NCBI RefSeq assembly: GCF_012911935.1
Contig: NZ_JAAXLA010000010.1
Span: 1-64,000, forward strand
DNA length: 64,000 nucleotides
Direction of reading: 5' to 3'
From: Pseudonocardia acidicola
Lineage (GTDB): Bacteria; Actinomycetota; Actinomycetes; Mycobacteriales; Pseudonocardiaceae
Shown: positions 46,152 through 54,190 of the stretch, piece after piece
How the letters are laid out: the number at the start of each line of letters is the position of its first letter
How positions within the stretch are numbered: position 1 is the stretch's first letter
Notes under the pieces: model-generated
The model's input: only the letters and a program-made list of their open reading frames with translations
Told to the model about the DNA's origin: nothing
The model's database searches: none
Program-made: the position numbers and the translations under genes

Positions 46152-47564
46152 ATGGGCCAGTTCAGCTGGAAGGTCGTGCACGGCGGGAAGGCGCCGCCGC
46201 CGGGTGAGGTGGTCGCCCCCGGGGAACGGCTCTCCTGGACACGCACGATCGGGCTCGGCGGCCAGCACGTCGTCGCCATGTTCGGCGCCACGTTCGTCTT
46301 CCCCGTACTCATGGGCCTCAACCCGAACATCGCGATCATGATGAGCGGGGTCGCCACCGCGCTGTTCCTGCTCGTCGTGAAGGGGCGGATTCCCAGCTAT
46401 CTCGGCAGCTCCGCGTCGTTCGTCGGGATCGTCGCCGCGATCCGGGCCCAGGGCGGCGACAGTGCGCACGTCACCGGCGCGTTCCTGGTCTGCGGGCTGG
46501 TGCTGGCCGCCGTCGGCGTGCTGGTGCACTACGTCGGCGCGCGGGTCGTCAACAAGGTCCTCCCACCCGCGGTGACCGGTGCCGTCGTGATGCTCATCGG
46601 GTTCAACCTGGCCCCGGTCGCCGCGACGACCTACTGGCCCCAGGATCAGTGGGTCGCCCTGGCGACGATGGTGTTCGTCATCGGTGCCACGGTGCTGCTG
46701 CCCGGCTTCTGGGGCCGCATCGGCGTCCTGCTCGGCGTGGTCTTCGGGTTCGGGCTGTCCTGGCTGCTCGACGTGACGGCCGGCCCGGTCACCTCCCCGA
46801 ACGCCGCCGGCGTGGTCAGCACCCGGCCGCGGGTCGACCTCTCCGCGGTCGGCGCAGCGGACTGGATCGGACTCCCGCCCCGCACGATGACGCTGCCCAA
46901 CGGCACGGAGATCGCCGGCTTCCACCCGCCGGCGTTCTCCATCGCGTTCATCCTGCTCGCGCTGCCCGCGGTGGTCGCGCTCATCGCGGAGAACACCGGG
47001 CACGTCAAGGCCGTCGCGGAGATGACCGGCGACGACCTCGACCCCCTGCTCGGGCGCGCGCTGATCGGCGACGGGGTCGGCACGGTGGTCTCGTCGTCGG
47101 TCGGCGGGCCGCCCACCACCACCTACGCGGAGAACATCGGCGTGATGGCCGCGACCCGCGTCTACTCGACCGCGGCGTACTGGGTGGCGGCCGCCGTCGC
47201 GGTGCTGCTGGGCTTCTGCCCGAAGTTCGGAGCCGTCATCGTCGCCGTGCCCGGCGGAGTGCTCGGCGGGCTGACCGTGGTGCTCTACGGGATGATCGGC
47301 CTGCTCGGAGCGAAGATCTGGGTGCAGAACCGGGTCGATCTCGGCGACCCGGTCAATCTCGTCCCGCTCGCGGCCGGGTTGATCATCGGCATCGGGAACG
47401 TCACGTTGCGCATCACCGACTCCTTCGCGCTGTCCGGGATCGCGCTGGGCACGATCGTGGCCGTGCTCGGCTACCACGCGGTCCGGGCGCTGGCCCCGGC
47501 CCGCCTGCGGGAGGCGGCGAGCCCCGCGGGCAACGACGACCCGGCACCGCGCCTCACGACCTAG
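46152..47564 (+). CDS. NCS2-family nucleobase (uracil/xanthine) permease
   Basis: This is a 470-residue inner-membrane proton symporter for nucleobases. It has about twelve to fourteen hydrophobic segments and the UraA-like blocks GGQHVVAMFGATFVFPVLMG, LALPAVVALIAENTGHVKAV and SSVGGPPTTTYAENIGVMA. The TTTYAENIG pattern is typical of the uracil-permease branch rather than purine carriers. The start is ATG at 46152, 167 bases after hypB, so it probably has its own promoter. No link to hydrogenase function is evident. Confidence 0.9.
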   Translation: MGQFSWKVVHGGKAPPPGEVVAPGERLSWTRTIGLGGQHVVAMFGATFVFPVLMGLNPNIAIMMSGVATALFLLVVKGRIPSYLGSSASFVGIVAAIRAQGGDSAHVTGAFLVCGLVLAAVGVLVHYVGARVVNKVLPPAVTGAVVMLIGFNLAPVAATTYWPQDQWVALATMVFVIGATVLLPGFWGRIGVLLGVVFGFGLSWLLDVTAGPVTSPNAAGVVSTRPRVDLSAVGAADWIGLPPRTMTLPNGTEIAGFHPPAFSIAFILLALPAVVALIAENTGHVKAVAEMTGDDLDPLLGRALIGDGVGTVVSSSVGGPPTTTYAENIGVMAATRVYSTAAYWVAAAVAVLLGFCPKFGAVIVAVPGGVLGGLTVVLYGMIGLLGAKIWVQNRVDLGDPVNLVPLAAGLIIGIGNVTLRITDSFALSGIALGTIVAVLGYHAVRALAPARLREAASPAGNDDPAPRLTT

Positions 47565-47692
47565 TGCGATCGCCGGATCGGGGACGCCGGCCGCACATGT
47601 ACGGCCCCTGCCCCACTCCTGCCGATCTTGGCCGGTCGAGGTTCGTGTGCACCGCACAAGTCGGACCCCTTGCAGAGCGGCGAACCGCATTC

Positions 47693-47709
47693 CTGACAGT
47701 ACGTGTCAG
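47693..47709. promoter_or_regulatory. palindrome upstream of the SDR gene
   Basis: CTGACA, five bases (GTACG), TGTCAG is a perfect inverted repeat centred about 33 bases before the SDR start codon. Position and size fit a TetR- or MarR-type operator; no regulator gene is adjacent. Confidence 0.4.
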
Positions 47710-47733
47710 TCGTCGCCCGGCATCATCGATCAC

Positions 47734-48660
47734 ATGCAGTCGACACAGGAACGGCCGCTGGCGGGGACGGTGGCCCTGGTGGCCGGGGCGACCCGCGGCG
47801 CCGGGCGCGGCATCGCGGTCCAACTGGGCGCGGCCGGCGCCACCGTGTACGCGACCGGGCGCACGACCCGGGAGCAGCGATCGGAGTACGACCGGCCGGA
47901 GACCATCGAGGAGACCGCCGAACTCGTGACCGCGGCCGGCGGCAAGGGCATCGCAGTCCAGGTCGATCATCTGGTCCCCGCTCAGGTCGCGGCGCTCGTC
48001 GAGCGGATCGACGCCGAGCAGGGCCGGCTCGACGTGCTCGTCAACGACGTCTGGGGCGGGGAGTTCCTCTTCGAGTGGGACACGCCGGTCTGGGAGCACT
48101 CGCTCGACGACGGGCTGCGCCTGCTGCGGCTGGCCATCGACACCCACCTCGTGACCAGCCGGTATGCGCTGCCGCTGCTCATCCGCCGGCCCGGCGGCCT
48201 GGTCGTCGAGATGACCGACGGCACCGCCGACTACAACGCCGGGCACTACCGCATCAACGTCTACTACGACCTGGCGAAGGTGGCGCCGATCCGGCTGGCC
48301 CGGAGCTGGGCGCACGAGGTGACGCCGCACGGCGGGACCGCGGTCGCACTCACCCCGGGCTGGCTGCGCTCGGAGATCATGCTCGATCGCTTCGGGGTGA
48401 CCGAGCAGAACTGGCGCGACGCGTGCGCACGGGTACCGCATTTCGTCATCTCCGAGACGCCGCATTTCGTCGGCCGGGCCGTCGCGGCGCTGGCCGCCGA
48501 CCCGGAGCGGGCGCGGTGGACGGGCGCGTCGCTGTCCTCCGGCGGGCTGGCGCAGGTCTACGGCTTCACCGACCTCGACGGGTCCGCGCCGGACGCGTGG
48601 CGCTACCTCGTCGAGGTGCAGGACCCCGGCAAACCGGCCGATGCCACGGGTTATCGCTGA
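47734..48660 (+). CDS. short-chain dehydrogenase/reductase
   Basis: This is a 308-residue NAD(P)-dependent SDR. The cofactor loop reads VAGATRGAGRGIAVQLGAAG, and the catalytic Tyr/Lys pair is in VYYDLAKVA. The usual Ser region is altered (VEMTDGTADYN). A tail of about 60 residues (FTDLDGSAPDAWRYLVEV) extends beyond the core. The substrate is unknown. The start is ATG at 47734, after a palindrome. The preceding permease ends 169 bases upstream. Confidence 0.85.
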   Translation: MQSTQERPLAGTVALVAGATRGAGRGIAVQLGAAGATVYATGRTTREQRSEYDRPETIEETAELVTAAGGKGIAVQVDHLVPAQVAALVERIDAEQGRLDVLVNDVWGGEFLFEWDTPVWEHSLDDGLRLLRLAIDTHLVTSRYALPLLIRRPGGLVVEMTDGTADYNAGHYRINVYYDLAKVAPIRLARSWAHEVTPHGGTAVALTPGWLRSEIMLDRFGVTEQNWRDACARVPHFVISETPHFVGRAVAALAADPERARWTGASLSSGGLAQVYGFTDLDGSAPDAWRYLVEVQDPGKPADATGYR

Positions 48661-49299
48661 CCGCGGCTCCGCAGGCGGTCCGTCATCGTCAATCCTTGGT
48701 AAAGGGAGATTCAAACACGCCTCTGGCTCATCAGGAAGATGTCCGATTCGGCGGCCATGCTCCCGCCCGCTCCGTCCGGCGACCGAGGAGTTCATTGGGA
48801 GAAATGTCCCATATCGTCCGAGCGGTTCCCGCACAAGCCCTACGGACAATCGGGACCAGGGGGCGTTGATGAGACATAGCGGACCACATGACCCGTCCGA
48901 GATGCCACACTCGGCGGCACCGTGAGTACTGGTCGAGCCACCCCTACCTCGACAAAGTCTCCGTAAAGTAGATACAAAGATTTGCAATATCGGACGTCTT
49001 GGACAAGACTGGAGCAGCCCGGCGAAACGCCGCGAAAGGGTTGCCTCGAAGCTCGATATCGCCCCTGGTGGCCGCGACGTTAGCCCCTATCACCCCTATG
49101 ATTTGAATTATCGGGATTTCCCCGAAATCCCCTAGCGGAACGGGGGCCCGGATCCGCCAACACGGCGGCGGCGGACTGTGCATGATCCCCGATTCCCGTG
49201 GCCCGCTCCGGCCATAACGTTCCGCCTCGAACACCGGCCCACCTCGGGCACCTCGACTGCCGGCCTCACCGGTCGGCCCCCCATACACGGGAGATCACG
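48661..49299. other. 640-base intergenic region, less GC-rich than its surroundings
   Basis: No gene with convincing codon use was found on either strand. The stretch 48690-49110 is visibly richer in A and T than the rest of the window (for example, around 48960-49000). Only very short frames exist; one of 20 codons after GGGAGA near 48804 is not convincing. A TATGAT box at 49097-49102 and the palindrome at 49113-49131 lie in its right part and probably belong to the IniB-like gene. Confidence 0.5.
49113..49131. promoter_or_regulatory. palindrome upstream of the IniB-like gene
   Basis: GGGATTTC (49113-49120), CCC, GAAATCCC (49124-49131) is a perfect 8-3-8 inverted repeat, about 170 bases before the start codon. 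It could be an operator or a small leader hairpin. The AT-rich setting suggests promoter DNA. Confidence 0.4.
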
Positions 49300-50229
49300 A
49301 TGAGCGCCTCCGTCTCGCTGCTGGACTGGCTGATGAACCTGCTCAAGGACCCGGCCGCCAAGGCCGCCTTCACCCAGGACCCGCAGGGCTACCTGCAGAG
49401 CTGCGGACTCGAGCACCTGTCCGCCGAGGACGTGCACGACGCGATCGTGCTGGCCGGCGACCACCAGTCCGCCGACTTCAGCCGGCACTACGACCACACC
49501 GCGCCCACGCACCTGGCCCCGCCGCCGCCGGTCCACCCGGCCCCCGGTGAGGACGCCCACGAGGCCGCCGTGCGGTACCTGAACACCTACATCACCAACA
49601 ACTACATCGACCAGCACGACACGATCGTCGACAACTCGGTCAACCAGCAGATCGACAACCGTGGCGGGCACTTCGACCAGACCATCGACAACCACCCCGT
49701 CGTCGCCTCCGGCGCCGGTGCCGTGGCCGCCGGCGGCGACATCGACCACAGCACCGTCACCACCGGCCACGACAACGTCGTCGGCAACGACAACAACGTG
49801 GTGCACGGCGACCACGACACCACCGCCTTCGGCAGCGGCTCCGCGGCGAACCTGTCCAACGTCAACGTCGACCACGGCGGCGCCGTGGCGGTCGGCGGCA
49901 ACGCCGCCGGCAACAGCCAGGACAGCCACAACGAGCTGAACAACTTCGGCAAGGGCTCGATCAACACCGCCGACCACGGCAGCACCGCGTCCCAGGCGGT
50001 CAGCGCCACCCACACCGACAGCCACAACGACTCCAGCACCCACGTGGACAACCACAGCACCACGGACAACCACAGCGTCGTCGACACGAACTCGCACAAC
50101 GACACCGACACGACGACCACGCTGGACTCGCACAACGACACCCACACCGAGCTGGCCTCGCACAACACCAGCAGCGTCGACTCGCACGACACCAGCCACG
50201 TGCTCGCCGACAACCACTTCCACGCCTGA
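49300..50229 (+). CDS. IniB-N-terminal-domain protein with His/Asp/Asn-rich tail
   Basis: Residues 1-90 of this 309-residue protein resemble the IniB N-terminal domain (SLLDWLMNLLKDPAAKAAF, GYLQSCGLEHLSAEDVHDAI). The rest is low complexity: NNYIDQHDTIVDNSVNQQID, a Gly/Ala stretch, then about 165 residues of repeated SHND, DNHS, THTD-like units with some 20 His, many Asp/Asn/Thr and almost no Lys. Mycobacterial IniB belongs to the cell-envelope-stress ini operon, but no iniA/iniC dynamin genes are here. It sits between the two hydrogenase arms. Metal binding by the tail is possible but unproven. The start is ATG at 49300 with GGGAG upstream. Confidence 0.75.
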   Translation: MSASVSLLDWLMNLLKDPAAKAAFTQDPQGYLQSCGLEHLSAEDVHDAIVLAGDHQSADFSRHYDHTAPTHLAPPPPVHPAPGEDAHEAAVRYLNTYITNNYIDQHDTIVDNSVNQQIDNRGGHFDQTIDNHPVVASGAGAVAAGGDIDHSTVTTGHDNVVGNDNNVVHGDHDTTAFGSGSAANLSNVNVDHGGAVAVGGNAAGNSQDSHNELNNFGKGSINTADHGSTASQAVSATHTDSHNDSSTHVDNHSTTDNHSVVDTNSHNDTDTTTTLDSHNDTHTELASHNTSSVDSHDTSHVLADNHFHA

Positions 50230-50250
50230 GACCAGGCCAGCACGACCGAA

Positions 50251-50279
50251 CGCCCGGCCCGCGCACCGCGGGCCGGGCG
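50251..50279. terminator. GC hairpin after the IniB-like gene
   Basis: A perfect 13-base GC stem (50251-50263 with 50267-50279) and a three-base loop lie 22 bases after the IniB-like stop and 39 bases before the end of the convergent hypF, and could serve both. Confidence 0.72.
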
Positions 50280-50317
50280 CTCGCCGTATCAGCAGGCCCG
50301 CAGACGGTGGCGCGCCC

Positions 50318-52747
50318 TCACCCCGTGCCCGTGATCGCACCTGCGACGGCGACCTGCCCCAGGCTGATGCCCCCGTCGTTGCACGGCACCCGGGAATGGG
50401 CCAGCACCCGCAGCCCGGCGCCCTCCAGGCCGGCGGTGACCCGTTCCAGCAGCAACAGGTTCTGGAAGACCCCGCCGGACAACGCCACCGTGTCGTGCCC
50501 GAGGTCGGCGCACGCGTCGGCGGCGGCGGCCACCAGGACTGCGGCGAGTCCGTTGTGGAAACGGGCCGAGATCACACGTATGTCTACTGTGGATACCAGG
50601 TCGGCGACGACGCCGCGGACGAGGTCGCTGCCCCGGATCAGCTCTCCGTCCCGGCCCGCCGGGTAGCCCCCGCACACACTCGCGTCGGCGGCCTGCTCCA
50701 GCTCGATCGCCGCCTGCCCCTCGTAGTTGACCCGGTCGCGCACCCCGATGAGCGCGGCGACCGCGTCGAACAGCCGGCCCGCGCTCGTGGTGATCGGGAC
50801 GCCGACCCCGGACGAGAGCAGCCGCTGCACCGCCCCCCACTGCGCGCTGTTGCGCCGGGCCACATCGAGACCGGAGGCGTCGACCCCGGCCGCGCGCAGC
50901 CACGACACCGCCGTCCGCCACGGCTGCCGGATCGCCGTCGTCCCACCGGGCAGCGCGACCGGCTCCAGGTACGCGAGCCGCCGGAAGCCGGTCAGCGACA
51001 CCTCCATCACCTCGCCGCCCCACAGCACCCCGTCGGTGCCGTAGCCCAGCCCGTCACAGGCGATCCCGACCACCGGCCCCGTCTCACCGTGCTCGGCCAG
51101 GCACGCGGCGAGGTGCGCATGGTGGTGCTGCACCCCGACGAGCTCGACGCGCTCGTCCCGCTCGGCCACCCCGAGCGCGAACTTCGTGGACAGGTACTCC
51201 GGGTGCAGGTCGTGCGCGAGCAGCACCGGGTCGACGTCCAGCAGCCGGCCCAGGTGCGCGATGCCGTCGGTGTAGGCCCGCAGGGTCTGCGCGTTCTCCA
51301 GGTCGCCGATGTGATGCGAGCAGAACGCGTCGGCCCCGCGCAGCAGGCAGAACGTGTTCTTCAGCTCGGCGCCGCAGCCCAGCACGGGCTGTGACGCCGA
51401 CAGCATGAGCCGCAGCGGCTCCGGGGTGTAGCCGCGCGATCGCCGGATCGGGTACGTCCGCCCACGCACCACCCGCAGCACCGAGTCGTCGGCGCGGGTG
51501 CGGATCGGCCGGTCGTGGGTGAGGTAGGCGTCGGCGATCCCGGCGAGCCGGACGGCGGCGTCGTCGTCGAGGTGGGCAATCGGCTCGTCGGAGACGTTCC
51601 CGCTGGTCAGCACGATGGGCGCGCGCAGGTCGTCGAGCAGCAGATGGTGTATCGGGGTGTAGGGCAGCAGCAGCCCGAGGTGCGCGTTGCCCGGCGCCAC
51701 CGACGGCGCGACCCCGTCCACCGGGCGCCGGCGCAGCAGCACGATCGGCGCCCGCCGCGCCGTCAGCTCGGCCTCCTCGACCGGGCCGGTCACGCACAAC
51801 GCGCGCACCGCCGCCAGATCCGGTGCGAGGACGGCGAACGGTTTGTCCTCGCGGTGCTTGCGCGCCCGCAACGCCGCGACGGCCGTCTCGTCGGTGGCCA
51901 GTACGGCCAGGTGGTAGCCACCCAGTCCCTTGATCGCGACGACCGCCCCGGCCCGCAACGCCGCCGCGGCCGCCGTGATCGGGTCCGGACCAGCCGCGGT
52001 GTCGATTACGCGGCCCGCCGCGGTGCCCACCTCGCGGCCCGCCGCGGTGCCCACCTCGCGGCCCGCCGCGGTGCCGACCTCGCGGCCCGCCGCGGTGCCA
52101 ACCTCGCGGCCCGCCGCGGTGAACCGCAGCGTCGGGCCGCAGTCCGGGCAGCACACCGGTTGCGCGTGGAACCGGCGGTCCGACGGGTCGTGGTACTCCG
52201 CCGCGCAGGCGGCGCACATCGGGAAGCCGGCCATCGTGGTGACCGCCCGGTCGTAGGGCACGTCGGTGACGATCGTGAACCGCGGACCGCAGTTCGTGCA
52301 GTTGACGAACGGGTGCCGGTAGCGGCGGTCGGCCGGGTCACGCAGCTCGGCCAGGCAGTCGGCGCACGTCGCGGTGTCCGGAGAGATCAGCGTCGCGCGC
52401 CGGCCGTTCGACGCGCTGGCCGCGATGGCGAACGTGCTGTCGCCACACACCGCGATCCCGGTCGCGCTCACCCCGGTCACCAGAGCCAGCGCCGGCGGCC
52501 GTTCGCGCAGTGCCACCAGCAGCGCGTCCAGCGTGGCGCCGCAGCCCTCGGCCTCGATGACCACACCCGACTCGTCGTTGCCCACGAAACCGGTCAGTCC
52601 CAGCTCGCGGGCCAGGGTGTGCACGAACGGCCGGAACCCGACGCCCTGCACGATCCCGCTCACCCGCACCCGCCACCGCTGCACCCCCAGCGGGCTCGTC
52701 GCGGTGTCCGGGCCGGCGGAATCGCGATGAGGCTGCCGAACGCTCAT
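50318..52747 (-). CDS. hypF: carbamoyltransferase HypF
   Basis: HypF (809 residues) makes thiocarbamate on HypE from carbamoyl phosphate and ATP, the source of the CN ligands. Domains in order are: acylphosphatase (VSGIVQGVGFRPFVHTLARE), two zinc fingers (CADCLAELRD, NCTNCGPRF, CAACAAEY, VCCPDCGPTL), a YrdC-like domain (AGAVVAIKGLGGYHLAVLAT) and a Kae1-like domain (HHHAHLAACLAEHG, VALSGGVFQN). Between zinc finger and YrdC a repeated TAAGREVG segment (residues about 209-246) is inserted. The start is ATG at 52747, overlapping the SIS gene by four bases. It is the last gene of the minus-strand arm. Confidence 0.95.
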   Translation of the reverse strand: MSVRQPHRDSAGPDTATSPLGVQRWRVRVSGIVQGVGFRPFVHTLARELGLTGFVGNDESGVVIEAEGCGATLDALLVALRERPPALALVTGVSATGIAVCGDSTFAIAASASNGRRATLISPDTATCADCLAELRDPADRRYRHPFVNCTNCGPRFTIVTDVPYDRAVTTMAGFPMCAACAAEYHDPSDRRFHAQPVCCPDCGPTLRFTAAGREVGTAAGREVGTAAGREVGTAAGREVGTAAGRVIDTAAGPDPITAAAAALRAGAVVAIKGLGGYHLAVLATDETAVAALRARKHREDKPFAVLAPDLAAVRALCVTGPVEEAELTARRAPIVLLRRRPVDGVAPSVAPGNAHLGLLLPYTPIHHLLLDDLRAPIVLTSGNVSDEPIAHLDDDAAVRLAGIADAYLTHDRPIRTRADDSVLRVVRGRTYPIRRSRGYTPEPLRLMLSASQPVLGCGAELKNTFCLLRGADAFCSHHIGDLENAQTLRAYTDGIAHLGRLLDVDPVLLAHDLHPEYLSTKFALGVAERDERVELVGVQHHHAHLAACLAEHGETGPVVGIACDGLGYGTDGVLWGGEVMEVSLTGFRRLAYLEPVALPGGTTAIRQPWRTAVSWLRAAGVDASGLDVARRNSAQWGAVQRLLSSGVGVPITTSAGRLFDAVAALIGVRDRVNYEGQAAIELEQAADASVCGGYPAGRDGELIRGSDLVRGVVADLVSTVDIRVISARFHNGLAAVLVAAAADACADLGHDTVALSGGVFQNLLLLERVTAGLEGAGLRVLAHSRVPCNDGGISLGQVAVAGAITGTG
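52010..52121. repeat. 24-base in-frame tandem repeat inside hypF
   Basis: About 4.7 copies of a 24-base unit beginning GCGGCCCGCCGCGGTGCC stand head to tail (52010, 52034, 52058, 52082, 52106). Copies differ by only one or two bases. On the coding strand each gives eight residues (TAAGREVG). A degenerate half-unit lies just to the left. Unit length is a multiple of three, so changes in copy number keep hypF in frame. Confidence 0.92.
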
Positions 52748-53397
52748 GGGCTGCCGAGCGCGCGCTGCACGAGCTCCCAGAGGACCTGGTAGACGGTCGT
52801 CTGCGCTTCCTGGATCCGGTGCACCGACACCGACGGCATGACGAACAGATGATCGATCTCGCCGCGCTCGGCGGCATCCGCCATCGCCCCGCCGGAGTAG
52901 CCGGCCAGCCCCACGGTCAGCATCCCGCGCTCGCGCGCCGTGGCCAGTCCGCGCAGCACGTTCGCCGATCCACCGCTGGTGGACAGCCCGAACGCGATGT
53001 CCGCCTGCCGACCGGCGGCGGCCAGCGGGCGGGCGAACACGACGTCGAAGCCGATGTCGTTGGCCAGCGCGGTGAGCGTCGCGACGTCGGACGGCAGGGC
53101 CATCGCGGGCAGCGGCCGCTGGCCCGGGCCGGGGTCGGCGTACAGCGCCGCGACGGCCATCGCATCCGTGCTCGACCCACCATTGCCGAACGCGTACAAC
53201 CGACCGCCACGGGTGAACCGTGCCGCCATCGCCGACGCGCACGCCGCGAGCGCGTCGGCCTCGGCGGCCAGCACCTCCTCGCGCAGCCGCCCGATCTCGG
53301 CGACCTTCTCCCGGGTGGAGCGGGCGACGTCGGCGAGCAGTTCGGCCCGGTCCGCCGAGCCCGCGTGCAGGAACGGGTAGAGCGATTCGGTGCTCAC
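52744..53397 (-). CDS. GmhA-like SIS-domain protein, hydrogenase-linked
   Basis: This 217-residue protein has a SIS fold like sedoheptulose-7-phosphate isomerase (GmhA): a helical N-terminus, the phosphosugar loop FGNGGSSTDA (residues 70-79), and GLSTSGGSANVLRGLATARE. Both loops keep the Ser residues that bind sugar phosphate. No other heptose genes are nearby; instead it is locked by four-base overlaps between hypF and the second hypC-like gene, as in other group 1h loci. Its part in hydrogenase biogenesis or regulation is unknown. The start is GTG at 53397. Confidence 0.85.
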   Translation of the reverse strand: MSTESLYPFLHAGSADRAELLADVARSTREKVAEIGRLREEVLAAEADALAACASAMAARFTRGGRLYAFGNGGSSTDAMAVAALYADPGPGQRPLPAMALPSDVATLTALANDIGFDVVFARPLAAAGRQADIAFGLSTSGGSANVLRGLATARERGMLTVGLAGYSGGAMADAAERGEIDHLFVMPSVSVHRIQEAQTTVYQVLWELVQRALGSP

Positions 53398-53624
53398 GAC
53401 TGCGGCGCCACCCTCCCGATCGCTTCCCCGGCGTGCACGAGCACCACGTCACCGACCCCCGCGTCGACCAGCGCGATGCTCACCTCCTCCTCCGTTCCCG
53501 CCCCGGCGCCGGTGTCGACGAGCGCGAGACCGTCGCCGAGCAACCGGGTCACCGTCACCGCGACGGCGGTGTCGGAGCAGGTGATGCAGGTCGGGCCGGG
53601 GCACTGCTCCGGCGGAGCGTTCAT
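53394..53624 (-). CDS. divergent HypC/HupF-like protein
   Basis: This 76-residue OB-fold protein (AVAVTVTRLLGDGLALVDTG, GVGDVVLVHAGEAIGRV) is HypC-like in size and fold, but the start reads MNAPPEQCPGPTCITCSD. The essential Cys2 of true HypC is missing, and three Cys (8, 13, 16) form a different, possibly metal-binding, N-terminal group. It overlaps both SIS genes by four bases. Since a normal HypC is encoded at 42323, this copy probably has another role, perhaps binding a SIS partner or another hydrogenase subunit. Confidence 0.8.
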   Translation of the reverse strand: MNAPPEQCPGPTCITCSDTAVAVTVTRLLGDGLALVDTGAGAGTEEEVSIALVDAGVGDVVLVHAGEAIGRVAPQS

Positions 53625-54190
53625 CCGAGCACCTCCGGCGCGTCGAGGAAGACGTGCACCAGTTCCCAGAGCACGTGGTAGGCCGTCACCTGGGCCTCCC
53701 GGACCACCCGCGGGTCGTCCGACGGGGTCACGATCACGTGGTCGAGGCCCGGCACCCGCGCGACCGCACCGCCGTCACCACCGAGAAGCGCGACGGTGAG
53801 CAACCCGCGCCGGGCCGCCGCCGCCATCGCCTCGACCAGCACCGGCGCGCCGCCGTCCGCGGAGAAGGCGAGCGCGATGTCCTCCGGCTCGCCGAACAGC
53901 TCGACGGCGGCCGCGGACCCACCGCCGGGAAGGGCCAGCGCCGGCAGCGCCCGCTTGCCCACGATCACCGGGTGCACGAACTCGACGACGACGTGCGCGA
54001 CGTCGGCCGCCGCGGGCCCGGTCCCCAAGGCCAGCAACCGGCCGCCCCGGTGAAACCGGCGCGCCATCGCATGGCAAGCCGCGGCGAGCGCGTCGGCGTC
54101 AGTGCCCAACGCGACGATCGGCGCGCTGCGTCGCGCGAACGCCGTCGCCACGTGTCCGGCCGTCAGTTCGGTCAAGTCGACGCTGGTCAT
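53621..54190 (-). CDS. degenerate SIS-domain protein, hydrogenase-linked
   Basis: This 189-residue paralogue of the neighbouring SIS protein has lost key loop residues: GNGGSS is replaced by GTGPAA (residues 56-61), and STSGGS by SADGGA. The fold signature (VVVEFVHPVIVGKRALPALA, AMAAAARRGLLTVALLGGDG, EAQVTAYHVLWELVHVFLD) is intact. It is probably catalytically inactive and may form a heteromer with the intact SIS protein or act as a sensor. ATG at 54190 lies inside the padR gene; the two overlap by 92 bases. Confidence 0.82.
   Translation of the reverse strand: MTSVDLTELTAGHVATAFARRSAPIVALGTDADALAAACHAMARRFHRGGRLLALGTGPAAADVAHVVVEFVHPVIVGKRALPALALPGGGSAAAVELFGEPEDIALAFSADGGAPVLVEAMAAAARRGLLTVALLGGDGGAVARVPGLDHVIVTPSDDPRVVREAQVTAYHVLWELVHVFLDAPEVLG

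Noticed and set aside
48944-49288. A 114-codon minus-strand frame in the AT-rich gap
   Set aside because: Weak start, no ribosome-binding site, mixed codon use and no recognisable domain; it also runs through the promoter of the IniB-like gene.
52010-52121. CRISPR-like array
   Set aside because: Units are contiguous 24-base copies without spacers and lie inside a coding frame; no cas genes are present.
52744-54190. The SIS genes as part of heptose (lipopolysaccharide-type) synthesis
   Set aside because: No gmhB, hldE or glycosyltransferase is near, the host appears Gram-positive, and one copy has lost its active-site loops; linkage to hypF and a HypC-like gene is far tighter.
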